Shown in pieces: positions 22,600-32,589 of a stretch of 64,000 nucleotides of DNA. How positions within the stretch are numbered: the stretch's first letter is position 1; each line of letters begins with the position of its first letter. This DNA comes from Tautonia rosea (GTDB lineage: Bacteria > Planctomycetota > Planctomycetia > Isosphaerales > Isosphaeraceae). The translations under genes were made by a program, and so were the position numbers. The stretch lies in NCBI RefSeq assembly GCF_012958305.1, contig NZ_JABBYO010000004.1, positions 124,001 to 188,000 of the forward strand, written 5' to 3'. Under the pieces are notes generated by a model. That model was not told the DNA's origin. It was given only the letters and a program-made list of their open reading frames with translations, and searched no databases.

Positions 22600-24105
22600 A
22601 TGACATGCTCGGGACTCCGGGGCCGTCAAAGGTTCGGGGCACTCGCGGCGATTCTGTTCGGTCTGGGTCTGGGACTGGAATTTGGGGCTGAGACGGCTTG
22701 GGGAACAGGCAATGGCACTGATCCTGTTCGGCCGTCTCCTCAATGCGTCGTCCCTCCCGGCCCTTTGCAGGTTTCCGGGCCTTCCTTTCGGGATGCGAGC
22801 GGTCGAGTGATCCTCCTGCGCGGGATCAACCTGGCCGGTGATTCCAAGGTTCCCCCATTTGCTCCGCGGGTCGGCCCGGTCGATCTCGACCGCGTCGCTG
22901 AACTCGGGTTCAACGTGATCCGCCTCCTCTTTGTCTGGGAAGCATACGAACCAAGCCCCGGCGTTTACGATGAGGCCTATCTTGCCTCGGTCATGACCGT
23001 TGCGGCCGAGGCCTCCCGGCGTGGTGTGTTCACCATCGTCGATTTTCACCAGGACGGTTTCTCGCGACACGCGTCCTACGGCACTGGCGATGGCTTCCCC
23101 CGCTGGGCCGTCTCTCCCCGGGGGCGTCCTTCGACCCCCAACAACGGGCCGCTCAGCTCCGACTGGCCCCTGATGATGGCCCTCGACCCGACCACTCACC
23201 TGTCCTTTGCCGACTTCTACGCCGATACCTACGGATTTCGTTCACAATACTTGCTCATGATCTCGCGTGTCGCATCATCCTTTGCGACGATCCCCGGCGT
23301 CATCGGCTACGATCTCATCAACGAACCCTGGGGAGACGAGCGCCGCGAGCTTGCCCCACTTTATCGAGATGCCGCCGCCGTCGTCCGGTCGGTGCATCCT
23401 TCGGCGATCCTGTTTCTTGAAGGGCACGTCAAAACGAACACCGGCATCCAGACCCGCCTACCCCGCCCCGAGTTCGATGCGGCGGTCTATGCCCCTCACT
23501 ATTACAACCCGTCCACCATCGTCTTGCGTCACTGGCATGGCTTGACCACGACGATGGACCTGGCCTTCCACCACATGACCTCGACCGCCGAGGCCTGGAA
23601 CTGTCCGCTGTTCGTCGGAGAGTTCGGCATGGACGCCCGCGTGACCGGCAGCGGCGCTTACGTCGAGGAGGTGTACGACCGCCTCGACGCCGCATTTGCC
23701 TCCGGAGCCCACTGGAATCTGACCCCCGGTTGGACCGAACAGCTCAAGGACGGCTGGAATGGCGAGGATTTCAGCATCCTCGACCCCTCCGGCCGCATCC
23801 GCTCGAATTTTCGGCCCCGCCCGTATCCCCGAGCCACCGCCGGAGTTCCCAAACGCTTCGCCTTCAATCGCGGTTCATCACGATTCAAGACAAGCACGCT
23901 TGACTACGACTGGATTCATGATCCCAATCGCGGCGAAACCGAGGTTTTCGTTCCCCGATTGGTCTTTCCCCCCGGCTTCCCGGCCGAGGTCCGCACGGCC
24001 GATCCATCGGCGGTCGTCTCGCTCTGGTACGACGAATCCACCCAGCTTCTTCGCATTCAGACTGACCGCCCGACCGCCATCTCGCTCCGCGCGCGTGCTC
24101 GCTGA
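22600..24105 (+). CDS. Secreted glycoside hydrolase family 5 (cellulase/endoglycoceramidase-like)
   Basis: A 501-residue exported glycosidase. An Arg-containing N-terminus is followed by a hydrophobic signal segment (residues 12-30). The TIM barrel begins at LLRGINLAGDSK. Clan GH-A catalytic acids are present: Glu242 in IGYDLINEPWG (acid/base) and Glu341 in PLFVGEFGM (nucleophile). FTIVDFHQDGFSR is also typical of the endoglycoceramidase-like GH5 subfamily. The last 100 residues form a small beta domain. GGAGGT lies five bases before the ATG. The substrate, a beta-glucan or glycolipid, cannot be decided from the sequence. Confidence 0.9.
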   Translation: MTCSGLRGRQRFGALAAILFGLGLGLEFGAETAWGTGNGTDPVRPSPQCVVPPGPLQVSGPSFRDASGRVILLRGINLAGDSKVPPFAPRVGPVDLDRVAELGFNVIRLLFVWEAYEPSPGVYDEAYLASVMTVAAEASRRGVFTIVDFHQDGFSRHASYGTGDGFPRWAVSPRGRPSTPNNGPLSSDWPLMMALDPTTHLSFADFYADTYGFRSQYLLMISRVASSFATIPGVIGYDLINEPWGDERRELAPLYRDAAAVVRSVHPSAILFLEGHVKTNTGIQTRLPRPEFDAAVYAPHYYNPSTIVLRHWHGLTTTMDLAFHHMTSTAEAWNCPLFVGEFGMDARVTGSGAYVEEVYDRLDAAFASGAHWNLTPGWTEQLKDGWNGEDFSILDPSGRIRSNFRPRPYPRATAGVPKRFAFNRGSSRFKTSTLDYDWIHDPNRGETEVFVPRLVFPPGFPAEVRTADPSAVVSLWYDESTQLLRIQTDRPTAISLRARAR

Positions 24106-24178
24106 GCAACCGTGCCCGGGGCAAAGACGAGGCAACGATCGGGGATGGCCAAGCCGATCGCTCAGGAGTAACTCCGAA

Positions 24179-25111
24179 TCAGACGACCGACCGGAAAAAC
24201 TCCAGCGTCCGTCGCAGGCCGTCGGCCCGATCGACCTTCGGCTCCCAGCCCAGAATCTCGCGGGCCCGGGTGATGTCGGGCCGTCGTCGCTTGGGGTCGT
24301 CCTGCGGCAGCGGCCGATAGTCGATGGTGCTCTTGGTGTTGGGCAACATCGCGATGATCTCCTCGGCCAGTTCCAGAACGGTGATTTCTGATGGATTGCC
24401 GATGTTTACAGGCATTGATTCATCGGAGAGCAAGAGCCGATAAATTCCATCTACAAGATCATCGACATAGCAAAAACTGCGCGTCTGTTGCCCTTCGCCG
24501 AACACAGTCAACGGTTCACCGCGTAAGACCTGGCTCATGAAGGCCGGCAGGACGCGGCCGTCGTTCAGGCGCATCCGGGGGCCGTAGGTGTTGAAGATGC
24601 GAACGATCCGCGTATCGACCCCGTGGTAACGGTGGTAGGCCATTGTGATCGCCTCGGCGAATCGCTTGGCCTCGTCGTAACACCCTCGGGGGCCGATCGG
24701 GTTCACGTGTCCCCAGTAATCCTCGCGCTGAGGGTGGACCTCGGGATCGCCGTAGACCTCCGAGGTACTTGCCAGCAGGAATCGCGCATCTTTGGCCTTG
24801 GCCAGGCCGAGCGCATTGTGCGTGCCGAGCGAGCCGACCTTCAAGGTTGGGATCGGGTGGGCCAGGTAATCGGCCGGGCTCGCCGGGCTGGCGAAGTGCA
24901 AGACGTGATCGACCGGGCCATCGATCGTCACCGGCTCGGAGATATTATGCAGCACGAAGCTGAAACGAGGCTCGTTGCGCAGGTGGGCGATGTTCCGTTC
25001 CAGGCCGGTCAGGAGGTTGTCCAGACAGACGACCTCGTGCCCTTCGGCCAGGAACCGCTCACAGAGATGGGACCCCACAAAGCCCGCCCCGCCAGTGATC
25101 ACCGTCCTCAC
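24179..25111 (-). CDS. UDP-glucuronate decarboxylase-like SDR (UDP-xylose synthase family)
   Basis: A 310-residue extended short-chain dehydrogenase acting on a nucleotide sugar. Seen: [14 protein letters not shown] loop at the N-terminus, [11 protein letters not shown], catalytic STSEVYGDP with Tyr-x-x-x-Lys in [27 protein letters not shown], and [15 protein letters not shown] at the end. These features fit UDP-xylose synthase better than UDP-glucose epimerase. The start is a GTG at 25111 with GGAGGG seven bases upstream; the ATG at 25219 would add a non-conserved Arg/Cys-rich leader. It follows dapB by 104 bases on the same strand. Confidence 0.9.
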   Translation of the reverse strand: MRTVITGGAGFVGSHLCERFLAEGHEVVCLDNLLTGLERNIAHLRNEPRFSFVLHNISEPVTIDGPVDHVLHFASPASPADYLAHPIPTLKVGSLGTHNALGLAKAKDARFLLASTSEVYGDPEVHPQREDYWGHVNPIGPRGCYDEAKRFAEAITMAYHRYHGVDTRIVRIFNTYGPRMRLNDGRVLPAFMSQVLRGEPLTVFGEGQQTRSFCYVDDLVDGIYRLLLSDESMPVNIGNPSEITVLELAEEIIAMLPNTKSTIDYRPLPQDDPKRRRPDITRAREILGWEPKVDRADGLRRTLEFFRSVV

Positions 25112-25215
25112 GTCCGAACCCTCCGTGATGCGTTTTCTCGACCCGACCTTCGGGCGCAGACACGATAGCGAGGCGAGGGGCGCTCGACAAGACGAACCGA
25201 GACGATCGCATCCGA

Positions 25216-26025
25216 TCAACCCCCTCCGAGCTGGAGCAGATCTTCCATGGCATAGCGACCCGGGGGCTTGCCGGCCAGATACCGGGCAGCGTCGAGTGCC
25301 CCCCGGGAAAACCCGTCCCGGTTCAGGGCCCGGTGCGACAGTTCAAGGCATTCGCCCATCAGCCCGAACACCACGGTATGCTCGCCCGGATTGTCTCCGG
25401 TCCGCAACGCGTGCAGACCAATCTCTCCGGTCGGCCGTTCACCGATCAATCCATGTCTTCCATGAATAAATCTGTCTGTGTTAATTCCTTCGGCGGCCAC
25501 TTCGGCCAGGCGGAGCGCCGTGCCGCTCGGCGCGTCTTTCTTGAAGCGATGGTGCCGCTCGACGATCTCGATGTCGGCCGATTGCCCGAGCGAACGAGCC
25601 GCCAAACCGACGAGGTGAAACAGCAGGTTGACGGCCTTGCTGAAGTTCGCCGCGATGAGGATCGGAATTCGGTCTGCCAGTTGCTCCAGCTCGGTCCGTT
25701 GGGCGGGTTCGAAGCCGGTCGTGCCCACGACCAGCGGAACGCCATGATCGCCGCACCAGCGGCCGATGTTCAGCGAGGCCTCGGGGACCGAGAAGTCGAT
25801 GACCACATCCACCGGGGTGTCGGGGTTGATCGAGCTGCTCAGGGTTATGCCGAGCGGACCGAGGCCGATGATCGGCCCCACATCGCCGCCGATCCGGGGG
25901 TGATCGGCTCGCTCGATGGCTGCGGCGAGGGTCAGGTCGTCGGCCTCGTCGATCAGCGAGAGAATGCGAGCGCCCATGCGACCGGTCGCGCCGTGCATGG
26001 CAAGGTTCAAGGGTCCGAGGCTCAC
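25216..26025 (-). CDS. dapB: 4-hydroxy-tetrahydrodipicolinate reductase
   Basis: DapB of 269 residues reduces the dipicolinate precursor with NAD(P)H in lysine/diaminopimelate synthesis. Seen: [12 protein letters not shown] dinucleotide loop, [18 protein letters not shown], and the catalytic segment [19 protein letters not shown]. The C-terminus has [26 protein letters not shown]. The gene follows thrC by 36 bases on the same strand, giving an aspartate-family amino-acid run. Confidence 0.95.
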   Translation of the reverse strand: MSLGPLNLAMHGATGRMGARILSLIDEADDLTLAAAIERADHPRIGGDVGPIIGLGPLGITLSSSINPDTPVDVVIDFSVPEASLNIGRWCGDHGVPLVVGTTGFEPAQRTELEQLADRIPILIAANFSKAVNLLFHLVGLAARSLGQSADIEIVERHHRFKKDAPSGTALRLAEVAAEGINTDRFIHGRHGLIGERPTGEIGLHALRTGDNPGEHTVVFGLMGECLELSHRALNRDGFSRGALDAARYLAGKPPGRYAMEDLLQLGGG

Positions 26026-26061
26026 GATCGGTCGTCTCCCAGGGGATGATGGAGCGATGGC

Positions 26062-27510
26062 TCAGGCCGTCGGCGGGGCGTCGGAGTAGAGGCCGATGGT
26101 CCGGATGATCGCGTCCAGCTCGTTCGGGACGACGACCGGACGGTTGGCGAAACCGGCCCGCTTGACCCCTCGCGAGCCAAGCACGCGGTCGAACTCCTCG
26201 CGGTCGGCCGAGTGGTAGGCGACCGTGGCGTTGGGGTCTTTAAGCTGGTGGCCGGTGAGGATGCAGACGACCCGATCGGAGGGGGCGATGATCCCCTCCT
26301 CACGCAGCCGCCTGGCCCCGGCGACACTGGCGGCCGAGGCCGGTTCGCATCCCAGGCCGCCGGCACCGACGCGGGCCTTGGCGTCCATGATCTCCTGGTC
26401 GGAAACCTGCCGGACGACGCCGTCGCAGACGTCGAGCGCCCGGAGACACTTCTTCAGGTTCACCGGCCGGTTGATCTCGATGGCCGAGGCGATGGTCGAG
26501 GCCCGGATGTGCTCGTGGTCGAGGTGGTCGTAATAGGCCTTCGGGATCGACTCATCGGGTAAGCCGCTGTTCCAGCTCAGGCCATGAGAGCGGACGAGCT
26601 GGTCGAGCGTCTGGGCGCCGGCGGCGTTGATGACCGCCAGGCGAGGAATGCGGTCGATCAGACCGAGGTAGTGCAGCTCCTGAAAGGCCTTGCCGAAGGC
26701 GGAGGAGTTGCCGAGGTTGCCGCCCGGCACGACGATCCAGTCGGGGACCTCCCAGCCGAGGGCTTCGAGGACCCGGAGCATCACCGCCTTTTGCCCTTCG
26801 AGGCGGAAGGGGTTGACCGAGTTCATCAGGTAGATGCCGAGCCGGTCGGCCACTTCGCGGACCCGGGCGAGGGCGTCGTCGAAGTCGCCGACGATCTGGA
26901 TGGTCAGGGCGCCGTGGTCGAGGGCCTGGGCGAGCTTGCCGTAGGCGATCTTGCCCGAGCCGATGAAGATGATCGCCTTGAAGCCGAAGTCGGTCGCCGA
27001 GCAGAAGACGGCCAAAGAGGCCGAGGTATTGCCCGTGCTGGCGCAGGCGACCCGCCGCGCGCCGACCATGTTGGCGTGGCTGAAGGCCGCGGTCATGCCG
27101 TTGTCTTTGAAGCTGCCCGAGGGGTTCATCCCCTCATATTGGAGCAAGAGGTTCCCCTCGCGGACGCCGACATACTGGGCGGACTTGGTCGAGGGTCGGA
27201 GCAAGGTCTGCCCCTCACCGATGGTGACGATCTTCTCCGGCGGAGCGAAGGGCATCAGGTCGTGGAACCGCCAGACGCCCGAGAAGCAGAGCGGGTCGAG
27301 CCGGCGCGACCACTTGGCCTCGAAGTCGCTCAAACGGGCTGGGACCGGCAGGCGGTCCCAGTCGTAGATGACGTCGAGCAGGTCGCCGCAGTCGGGACAG
27401 GAGAAGACGGCACGATCGACCGGTAGGGTGACACCGCAACGCGGATTGATGCAGCGCTGATAGGCCAGATCGGTGTCGGTTCGAGGCAGGGTCGAGGTCG
27501 AGACGGTCAT
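26062..27510 (-). CDS. thrC: Threonine synthase
   Basis: ThrC of 482 residues converts O-phosphohomoserine to threonine using PLP. The N-terminus has a zinc-ribbon-like set of cysteines at residues 20, 25, 38 and 41, as in several long ThrC proteins. The PLP lysine is in [12 protein letters not shown], and the phosphate-binding glycines are in [13 protein letters not shown]. The ATG at 27510 has GAGGAA upstream; an earlier in-frame codon at 27654 would add a low-quality 48-residue leader. It is transcribed in the order csrA, thrC, dapB, UXS, though a 155-base gap follows csrA. Confidence 0.94.
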   Translation of the reverse strand: MTVSTSTLPRTDTDLAYQRCINPRCGVTLPVDRAVFSCPDCGDLLDVIYDWDRLPVPARLSDFEAKWSRRLDPLCFSGVWRFHDLMPFAPPEKIVTIGEGQTLLRPSTKSAQYVGVREGNLLLQYEGMNPSGSFKDNGMTAAFSHANMVGARRVACASTGNTSASLAVFCSATDFGFKAIIFIGSGKIAYGKLAQALDHGALTIQIVGDFDDALARVREVADRLGIYLMNSVNPFRLEGQKAVMLRVLEALGWEVPDWIVVPGGNLGNSSAFGKAFQELHYLGLIDRIPRLAVINAAGAQTLDQLVRSHGLSWNSGLPDESIPKAYYDHLDHEHIRASTIASAIEINRPVNLKKCLRALDVCDGVVRQVSDQEIMDAKARVGAGGLGCEPASAASVAGARRLREEGIIAPSDRVVCILTGHQLKDPNATVAYHSADREEFDRVLGSRGVKRAGFANRPVVVPNELDAIIRTIGLYSDAPPTA

Positions 27511-27665
27511 CGCGGCGTTCCTCGCGGCGTTCCGAGCGGATTGGCGGCGTGGCACGATGGTCGAGTGACCGAGCGACCCTCTCTGCCCCGATCCGGCGGA
27601 CCGGGTCGGCCCTGAAAGGAACGCGTTCGAGTGGGCCGTGTGCCAGGTCGCCAATCCATTCTACT

Positions 27666-27932
27666 CTACCGACGCGAGGGGGCGCTCGACAAGGAGGCGT
27701 CGGTCCTCGACTCGGCATCGGAGCGGGCGAGTGCCCGGTCGTCGTCGGATGGGGAAGACGCGGCCGTCGGCTCGCGTTGCAGGCGCTGGTAGACCTCCTC
27801 GCGATGGATGGTCACGCTCTCGGGCGCTTCGATGCCCAGGCGAACCTTGTCGCCGTGGACGCGGACCACGGTCAAGGTCACGGTGTCTCCGATCCGAATC
27901 CGTTCCCCGATCTTGCGGCTCAAGACCAACAT
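27666..27932 (-). CDS. csrA: Carbon storage regulator CsrA
   Basis: CsrA binds GGA motifs in mRNA leaders as a dimer and represses or activates translation. The first 50 residues are a full match: MLVLSRKIGERIRIGD, VRLGIEAPESVTIHREEVYQRLQ. The protein is 88 residues, longer than the usual 60-65; the extra C-terminus is Ser/Asp/Arg-rich and probably disordered. AGGAGG lies about eight bases before the ATG. No flagellar gene or fliW is near. Confidence 0.95.
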   Translation of the reverse strand: MLVLSRKIGERIRIGDTVTLTVVRVHGDKVRLGIEAPESVTIHREEVYQRLQREPTAASSPSDDDRALARSDAESRTDASLSSAPSRR

Positions 27933-28190
27933 GGTGCGGGACCTCCTGCGTCCTCGGGGGCCAAAGGGGACAAGACCTCAGGGCCGAGCGGATTGTAAAC
28001 TGAACACCCGTTCTGATGCAAGCCTGTTCCCTGTTTTCGCCGGGACCCAAGGCAAAGACGCGATCGGCCCAACGTCGGGCAGCCGGCAGTCACTGCCGCA
28101 CATCAACGATCGCTTGCAATCTGGCAATGCTTACGAAGTAGGAGTACTGCTGTGACGGTTGCTCATGACGAACATCTTTTGCAAATTCGC

Positions 28191-28217
28191 TTGACTGCCC
28201 GGAGAGTTACGTATAAT
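28191..28217 (+). promoter_or_regulatory. Sigma70-type promoter for the ArsR-family gene
   Basis: TTGACT at 28191 and a perfect TATAAT at 28212 are 15 bases apart; GCTTGA two bases earlier gives a 17-base gap. It is the best promoter match in the window. Transcription would start near 28224, about 100 bases before the chosen start codon. It lies inside the longest possible reading frame, which argues for the shorter protein. Confidence 0.65.
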
Positions 28218-28228
28218 TACGGCGGAAT

Positions 28229-28242
28229 GCGCATGCATGCGC
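28229..28242. promoter_or_regulatory. Perfect 14-bp palindrome at the predicted transcription start (candidate operator)
   Basis: GCGCATGCATGCGC reads the same on both strands and begins 12 bases after the -10 box. ArsR-family repressors commonly bind such dyads at their own promoter. The link to this regulator is inference. Confidence 0.45.
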
Positions 28243-28322
28243 GTCCATCCTTCGTTTCTGGCTCGCGACGTTTTGGGGTCGCGAGTCATTTCCCCTTTTT
28301 GAACGATGTCCGAGTTCCGCAC

Positions 28323-28706
28323 ATGCCTTCAAAGTCGACCACCGCGACAAAGTCTGCCGGCGCGTCGAAGTCTTCGGCCTCCGCGACCGCGACCGCTCCG
28401 GCTCGCCGCCCTGCTCCCAAGCGGGGCAAAGGGCCGTCGGCCAACGTTCGACAGGCCGCCGAGTTGCTCAAACAGGTGTCGGATCCGACACGGTTGCAAG
28501 TCTTGATGTTGTTGACCGAAAAGGAACGCAATGTCTCGGAGCTCTGCACCGACCTCGGCTCGACCAGTCAGCCTGCCGTCAGCCATCACCTTGCCCTGCT
28601 TCGGCATGGCCGGTTGATCGAGCCCCGACGGACGGGCAAGCACAATTTCTATTACCTGACCGATGCCGGCCGAGAACTGGCTCAGGTGATCGACGCCATC
28701 GTCTAA
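28323..28706 (+). CDS. ArsR-family winged-helix transcriptional regulator
   Basis: A 127-residue regulator. The first 40 residues are a Ser/Ala/Thr/Lys-rich tail. The ArsR fold follows: RQAAELLKQVSDPTRLQVLMLLTEKERNVSELC, with recognition helix region STSQPAVSHHLALLRHGRLIEPRRTGKHNFYYLT. The ELC has a single Cys and no ELCVCDL-type metal pair, so metal sensing at the usual alpha3 site is not evident. A longer in-frame ATG at 28152 is rejected because the promoter lies downstream of it. The gene is alone, with a hairpin 113 bases after the stop. Confidence 0.88.
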   Translation: MPSKSTTATKSAGASKSSASATATAPARRPAPKRGKGPSANVRQAAELLKQVSDPTRLQVLMLLTEKERNVSELCTDLGSTSQPAVSHHLALLRHGRLIEPRRTGKHNFYYLTDAGRELAQVIDAIV

Positions 28707-28819
28707 TCACCCCCGTTTGGCCAGGGATCATCTGGATCGCCGACGTTTTTCCCCCCCTTTTTGTTCCTGTTCCTTTTGCTGTTCTCGTTGGTGATGCTAT
28801 TGTGTCTGGATCATGAAAG

Positions 28820-28865
28820 GCCGTGTTGCTGAATGGGTTCCTTCGGCATCACGGCTCCTTTCTTT
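28820..28865 (+). terminator. Probable rho-independent terminator after the ArsR-family gene
   Basis: GCCGTGTTGC and GCATCACGGC pair with one internal mismatch around a 16-base loop, followed by TCCTTTCTTT. Confidence 0.5.
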
Positions 28866-28956
28866 GACTGCGAAGGTGCTGGGATGGGCTTGAGGGTGCC
28901 GGCCTCGGGGCCATGAGTCGCAGGAGCCGAGGCCGGGCGGGTGAACCGGGACTCGA

Positions 28957-29439
28957 TTAGCGAGACGAAGGGGCCGGACTCGATTCCTCGGCCGGTCGCG
29001 CTCCGATGGTCAGGTTATCCTGGACTCGTTCGACGCCAACGGTCTCGACGGCCAGGCGGACGGCCTTGCGGCGCAGTTCAGCGTCGGGAACGGTGCCGTG
29101 CAGGACAACCACGCCCCCTTCCTTGGCCTCGATGGCGATCTCGGCGTCGCTCAGTGCCTTGTCCCAGCGGATCCGACTGTAGACGCGGGCCTCGACGCCG
29201 AGGTCCTCGACCCGTTGCTGCACCTCGGCGGCGCGGCGGCGGACGTCTTCGGAAAGATCCTGGAAGTTGCGTTGCAAGCGATTGAGGAACCGATCAAGCT
29301 GAGCCCCGGCACGCTCGGCGACGCCCTGATCCTGGGGATCGGTGTCCTGAGCAAAGGAAGGGGACGGAAGGGTTGTCAGAACGAGCCCGACGCCAAGCAT
29401 GACCGCCGGAACGAGTGACATGGGGTGACGCGATTGCAT
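28957..29439 (-). CDS. Exported BON-domain protein
   Basis: 160 residues with a signal peptide (cleavage probably after PSFAQ near residue 31). A helical, Arg/Gln-rich stretch follows at residues 40-85 (coiled-coil-like). One BON domain covers residues 85-147 (SRIRWDKALSDAEIAIEAKEGGVVVLHGTV, then RRKAVRLAVETVGVERVQDNL). BON domains bind membranes or lipids in periplasmic OsmY-type proteins. AAGGAG lies ten bases before the ATG. No partner gene is adjacent. Confidence 0.87.
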   Translation of the reverse strand: MQSRHPMSLVPAVMLGVGLVLTTLPSPSFAQDTDPQDQGVAERAGAQLDRFLNRLQRNFQDLSEDVRRRAAEVQQRVEDLGVEARVYSRIRWDKALSDAEIAIEAKEGGVVVLHGTVPDAELRRKAVRLAVETVGVERVQDNLTIGARPAEESSPAPSSR

Positions 29440-29733
29440 GATCTGGACGCTCCTTGAAAATTCGATCCGGTCAACCTTCCCAACGGGCGGGTGCTCGATC
29501 CGGGACCGGATCGATCGTGGTTGATGGACAAGATCAGCAAGCCTGATGCCAACGCCGTCTCAATGTTCTTCCGGAGGATCGTTGCTCGTCGGGTGCCGTC
29601 GAGCCTTCGAAGATGCATCACTGAGCTTCGATGGGTGATCGGCGGGATCTTGAAGGATCGACGGCATCTTGAGTACCGAGAGCAACCTGACGCCCCTCGA
29701 CACACGAGGGTCGGGGAACTCGGAACGGGGGAA

Positions 29734-30588
29734 TCAAGGCGTTTTCGCGAGGTGGTCCCGGACGACCTCAAGGCCGAGGCCGATGTCTCGGATGCGGGCA
29801 GCCTGGTCGCCGACCTCGCGTTCGATCATCAGGGGGCCGGAGTATCCGACGGCCTTCAGGGTGTCGAGGAACCGGGGGATGTTCACTTCTCCCTGGCCGA
29901 GGGGGACTTCCTCTCCCCAATGGCCGGGGGTGGTCGGGCGTCGGGCGTCCTTGAGGTGGACGCTGACGATGTCGGGACCGAGGATCTCGACGGCCCGGAT
30001 CGGGTCTCCCATGTCGTAGAGGAGCATATTGGCCGGGTCGAAGTTGACCTTCAGGGTGGGTGAGGCCAGCTCGTCGAGGGTCTGGCGGAGCAGGTCGGCC
30101 GGTTCCTGGCCGGTCTCGAAGGCGAGGGTCACGCCTTGCTCGGCGGCGAGTCGGCCGGCCTCACGTAAGGTGTCGAGGAAGGCGGGGCGGCCGGGGTCGC
30201 CGGAATGGGGGATGAAGCCGGCGTGGAGCATCAGGTGGGTGAGGCCCAGTTCTTTGGTTCGGCTCAAGGCCCACTTGAGGCGTTCGATGCGCTCGGCGCG
30301 GAGGTCTTCGGGACCGAATCCGCCGGTGTCCTTGATGGTTTGCGGGGTGGTGTAGTCCTCGCCGGGGAAGCCGAGCATGGCGCCGGTCATGACGAAATCG
30401 GCGGTCAGGGCGGCCTGGGGCATGGCGTCCCCTTCGTCCCAGGCGGCGTGGTGCGGGTCTCCGCAGGCGATCTGGGTGGCCTTGACCCCCAGCTCGGCGA
30501 GCAGGCGGTTCAGCTCGGGGATGCTGGTGACCTGAAGGCTCCAGCTACAGACGCCCAGGGTCAAGGGCTTGGAAGAATGACTCGACAC
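29734..30588 (-). CDS. Sugar phosphate isomerase/epimerase (xylose isomerase-like TIM barrel)
   Basis: A 284-residue AP-endonuclease-2/xylose-isomerase-like barrel. Seen: LTLGVCSWSLQ at the first strand, LTHLMLHAGFIP, GVTLAFETGQEPADLL (metal-binding Glu), LKVNFDPANMLLYDMGDP (Asp) and IVSVHLKDARRP (His), then IEREVGDQ (final Glu) near the C-terminus. The start is a GTG at 30588 with GAGGTG six bases upstream; a longer in-frame codon at 30954 has no family support. The substrate is unknown; such proteins usually serve sugar or inositol catabolism. Confidence 0.9.
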   Translation of the reverse strand: MSSHSSKPLTLGVCSWSLQVTSIPELNRLLAELGVKATQIACGDPHHAAWDEGDAMPQAALTADFVMTGAMLGFPGEDYTTPQTIKDTGGFGPEDLRAERIERLKWALSRTKELGLTHLMLHAGFIPHSGDPGRPAFLDTLREAGRLAAEQGVTLAFETGQEPADLLRQTLDELASPTLKVNFDPANMLLYDMGDPIRAVEILGPDIVSVHLKDARRPTTPGHWGEEVPLGQGEVNIPRFLDTLKAVGYSGPLMIEREVGDQAARIRDIGLGLEVVRDHLAKTP

Positions 30589-30622
30589 GGCGGCACCTCG
30601 TCGGGAATCGGGACGATGGGAT

Positions 30623-30673
30623 GGGCAGGACGCCCTGCCCTGCCTTTGGGTCACAGGCAGGCCGAGGCCTGCC
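30623..30673. repeat. Pair of short intergenic palindromes (GGGCAGG and GGCAGGCC types)
   Basis: GGGCAGG..CCTGCCC at 30623-30640 and GGCAGGCC-GA-GGCCTGCC at 30656-30673 lie just upstream of the epimerase gene. They resemble small REP-like hairpins scattered in planctomycete genomes. The rest of the 522-base gap up to 31110 is very G-rich and holds nothing recognisable. Confidence 0.45.
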
Positions 30674-31110
30674 CTCACGATCACTGTCATACCATTGCCT
30701 CGCCTCGTCGGCCACGCCCCGGAGCGGGAACGCGTGTCGAGTCTCTCCTGGCGGGTGGGTGGCTTTTGTTGGAGACGATCCCATTCCGATTGAGTGCGAT
30801 GGCGGCTCTCTGACAACAGGACCGACCGGCCAGGAAGGGGAAGCAGGACGGGAAGGAACCGTCGATCAGGTGAGCGGGTGGGCGGATTGGGTTCGATTCG
30901 CGCACAGAGGATCGAGGGAGCGATGGGGCGGAGGAGGAGCGGAATTGGGGGCATGGTCGGGCTCGGGAAATCGGGAGATTGGAGGCAAGGGGCGGACGGA
31001 GAGCGGCGATCGGGGGACCGGGGCCGATCGAGGGGTGTCGGTTCAGGGTTGGGAACGGTCGGGGGGCAGATCCGAACGGAGCGCGGATCGCCGGGACAAG
31101 CGGGCCTGGC

Positions 31111-32337
31111 TCAGGAGCGTCGGGCCGAGGCGGCTCGGGCGCGTCGAGCGCGGCGGTTGTTGAGCGAAGGGGCTCGGGCGTTGAGGCGATCGCGGAGCGT
31201 CGCGGCGAGCGAGGGGCCCGGGAGCCGGGTTGTGGGGGCCGCCGTCGCTTCGGTTGCAAGGGCCGGGACCGGGGTCATGGCCGATTTGTCGGGCGAGTCG
31301 AGGTCGTCAGACCCCCTCACCCGGCCAGCGGCCACCCGGTCCCCCGTAGGCGGGGGCGAGGGTTGAGCGCACGTGTGGAGTGTGCCTGCGGCAAGTGGCT
31401 CGGCTGTGAGAGGGGAAGAAGGTTGGGAGCGGTCGAGGGCGGCAGGCGGTGGGGAGGGCTCGGGAGGGGAAGCGGATCGGACCGGCCGAGGGGACGGAGG
31501 GCCGGTCGCAGGGGAGACGGAGGTCGTCTCAGGGGTTTGGGATTGGAGGCGTCGTAAGCCGTTGAGGAAGAATGAGAAACGGCGGCGGGCGTCGGCGGCG
31601 TAGCGTTCGAGGAGGCGGATCGCGGGGGGCTCGTCGGCGTTGAGGCCGAGGCAGGCGTCGGTGCGGGCTCGCTCATCTCGGGCGTTGAGGAAGGTGGTGA
31701 GACGGTCGCGGAGGGCGGCGGTCGATTGGGCGACGAGGTCGTGGCCGGGGGCGGCGCTGGAGTCGTCGGGGTGGAGATCCCAGGGGCCGGAGGCGTCTCG
31801 GGCCGAGAGGGGAACGCCGAGCAGGTCGAGGGCGAGGTTCCAGGTTTCGGGGGTCCAGCCGTCGAGGCGTTGGAGCGATTCGAGCACCTCGTCCCAGCGT
31901 TCCAGGAGCCAGAGGACGCCGTGCTTGGTTTGCAGGAGGATGGGCTGGATGAGTTCAGGGCGTTTGGAAAGCATCACGGCACGCTGGGCGATGGCGGCGG
32001 CCTGATCGTCGTCCCATGATTCGGAGGCTTGGGTGGCGTGTTCGGAGCGCGCGGCGACGATGCGGGCCTCGCAGCAATCGAGGCGGACGGATTCGGCCAC
32101 AAGGCGGTCGAAGTGCCATTCCTGAGCGGATCCGGTCGGGTGGTAGTCGGATCGCCAGAGGGATCGGCGGGTTTCGATTGCCTCGGCCATGTCGGCCGGG
32201 GGGTGAAGGCCGACTCGGGAGAGGCCGTGCGTCCGGGCGTTCTGGCTCGATCGGGTTTTGCCCTCGATCGTTGTCGGGCCGGTCGAGCGGAGGGCGTTGA
32301 GGCGGTTGGCGAGGGTCTGTTTCAAGGAAGTGGACAT
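31111..32337 (-). CDS. Hypothetical protein of the NAR-STGP-EGK-SSQNA-HGL family
   Basis: 408 residues. The N-terminus (residues 10-40) has NRLNALRSTGPTTIEGKTRSS followed by QNARTHGLS, a motif seen repeatedly in planctomycete and acidobacterial proteins of unknown function. Residues 60-260 are predicted helical with many Arg, Glu and Trp. Residues 270-400 are a low-complexity Pro/Ser/Thr/Ala region ending in an Arg-rich tail. There is no signal peptide or membrane helix. The motif looks nucleic-acid related, but no function is known. It stands alone; the 470 bases upstream carry only repeats. Confidence 0.75.
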   Translation of the reverse strand: MSTSLKQTLANRLNALRSTGPTTIEGKTRSSQNARTHGLSRVGLHPPADMAEAIETRRSLWRSDYHPTGSAQEWHFDRLVAESVRLDCCEARIVAARSEHATQASESWDDDQAAAIAQRAVMLSKRPELIQPILLQTKHGVLWLLERWDEVLESLQRLDGWTPETWNLALDLLGVPLSARDASGPWDLHPDDSSAAPGHDLVAQSTAALRDRLTTFLNARDERARTDACLGLNADEPPAIRLLERYAADARRRFSFFLNGLRRLQSQTPETTSVSPATGPPSPRPVRSASPPEPSPPPAALDRSQPSSPLTAEPLAAGTLHTCAQPSPPPTGDRVAAGRVRGSDDLDSPDKSAMTPVPALATEATAAPTTRLPGPSLAATLRDRLNARAPSLNNRRARRARAASARRS

Positions 32338-32589
32338 CGGATGGTGCCTTTTTTTTCCAAAGGGAGAACATGCAACGGTGCGAGTGAAGACCGCATGTCT
32401 TTAAGCATCTGGAAACGCGGGAGGCTTAATTGCGTTTTTTTTGAGAAGTGTGATCGGAACGGGAGGACGTGAGCCACGGATAGAACACAGATGGGAAGGG
32501 AAGCGGGGAGGGAGTGATGGCGGAGGGTGACCGGGTGGGGGGGAATTGGACGAGAAGCCAGGCTCTGTTTCGAACGCCCGGACCCCTCA

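Noticed and set aside
26584-27426. Open frame antisense to thrC
   Set aside because: No family features, and thrC motifs on the other strand are complete.
28152-28322. Longer N-terminus for the ArsR-family protein
   Set aside because: The consensus promoter and palindrome lie inside it, and the added residues have no family match.
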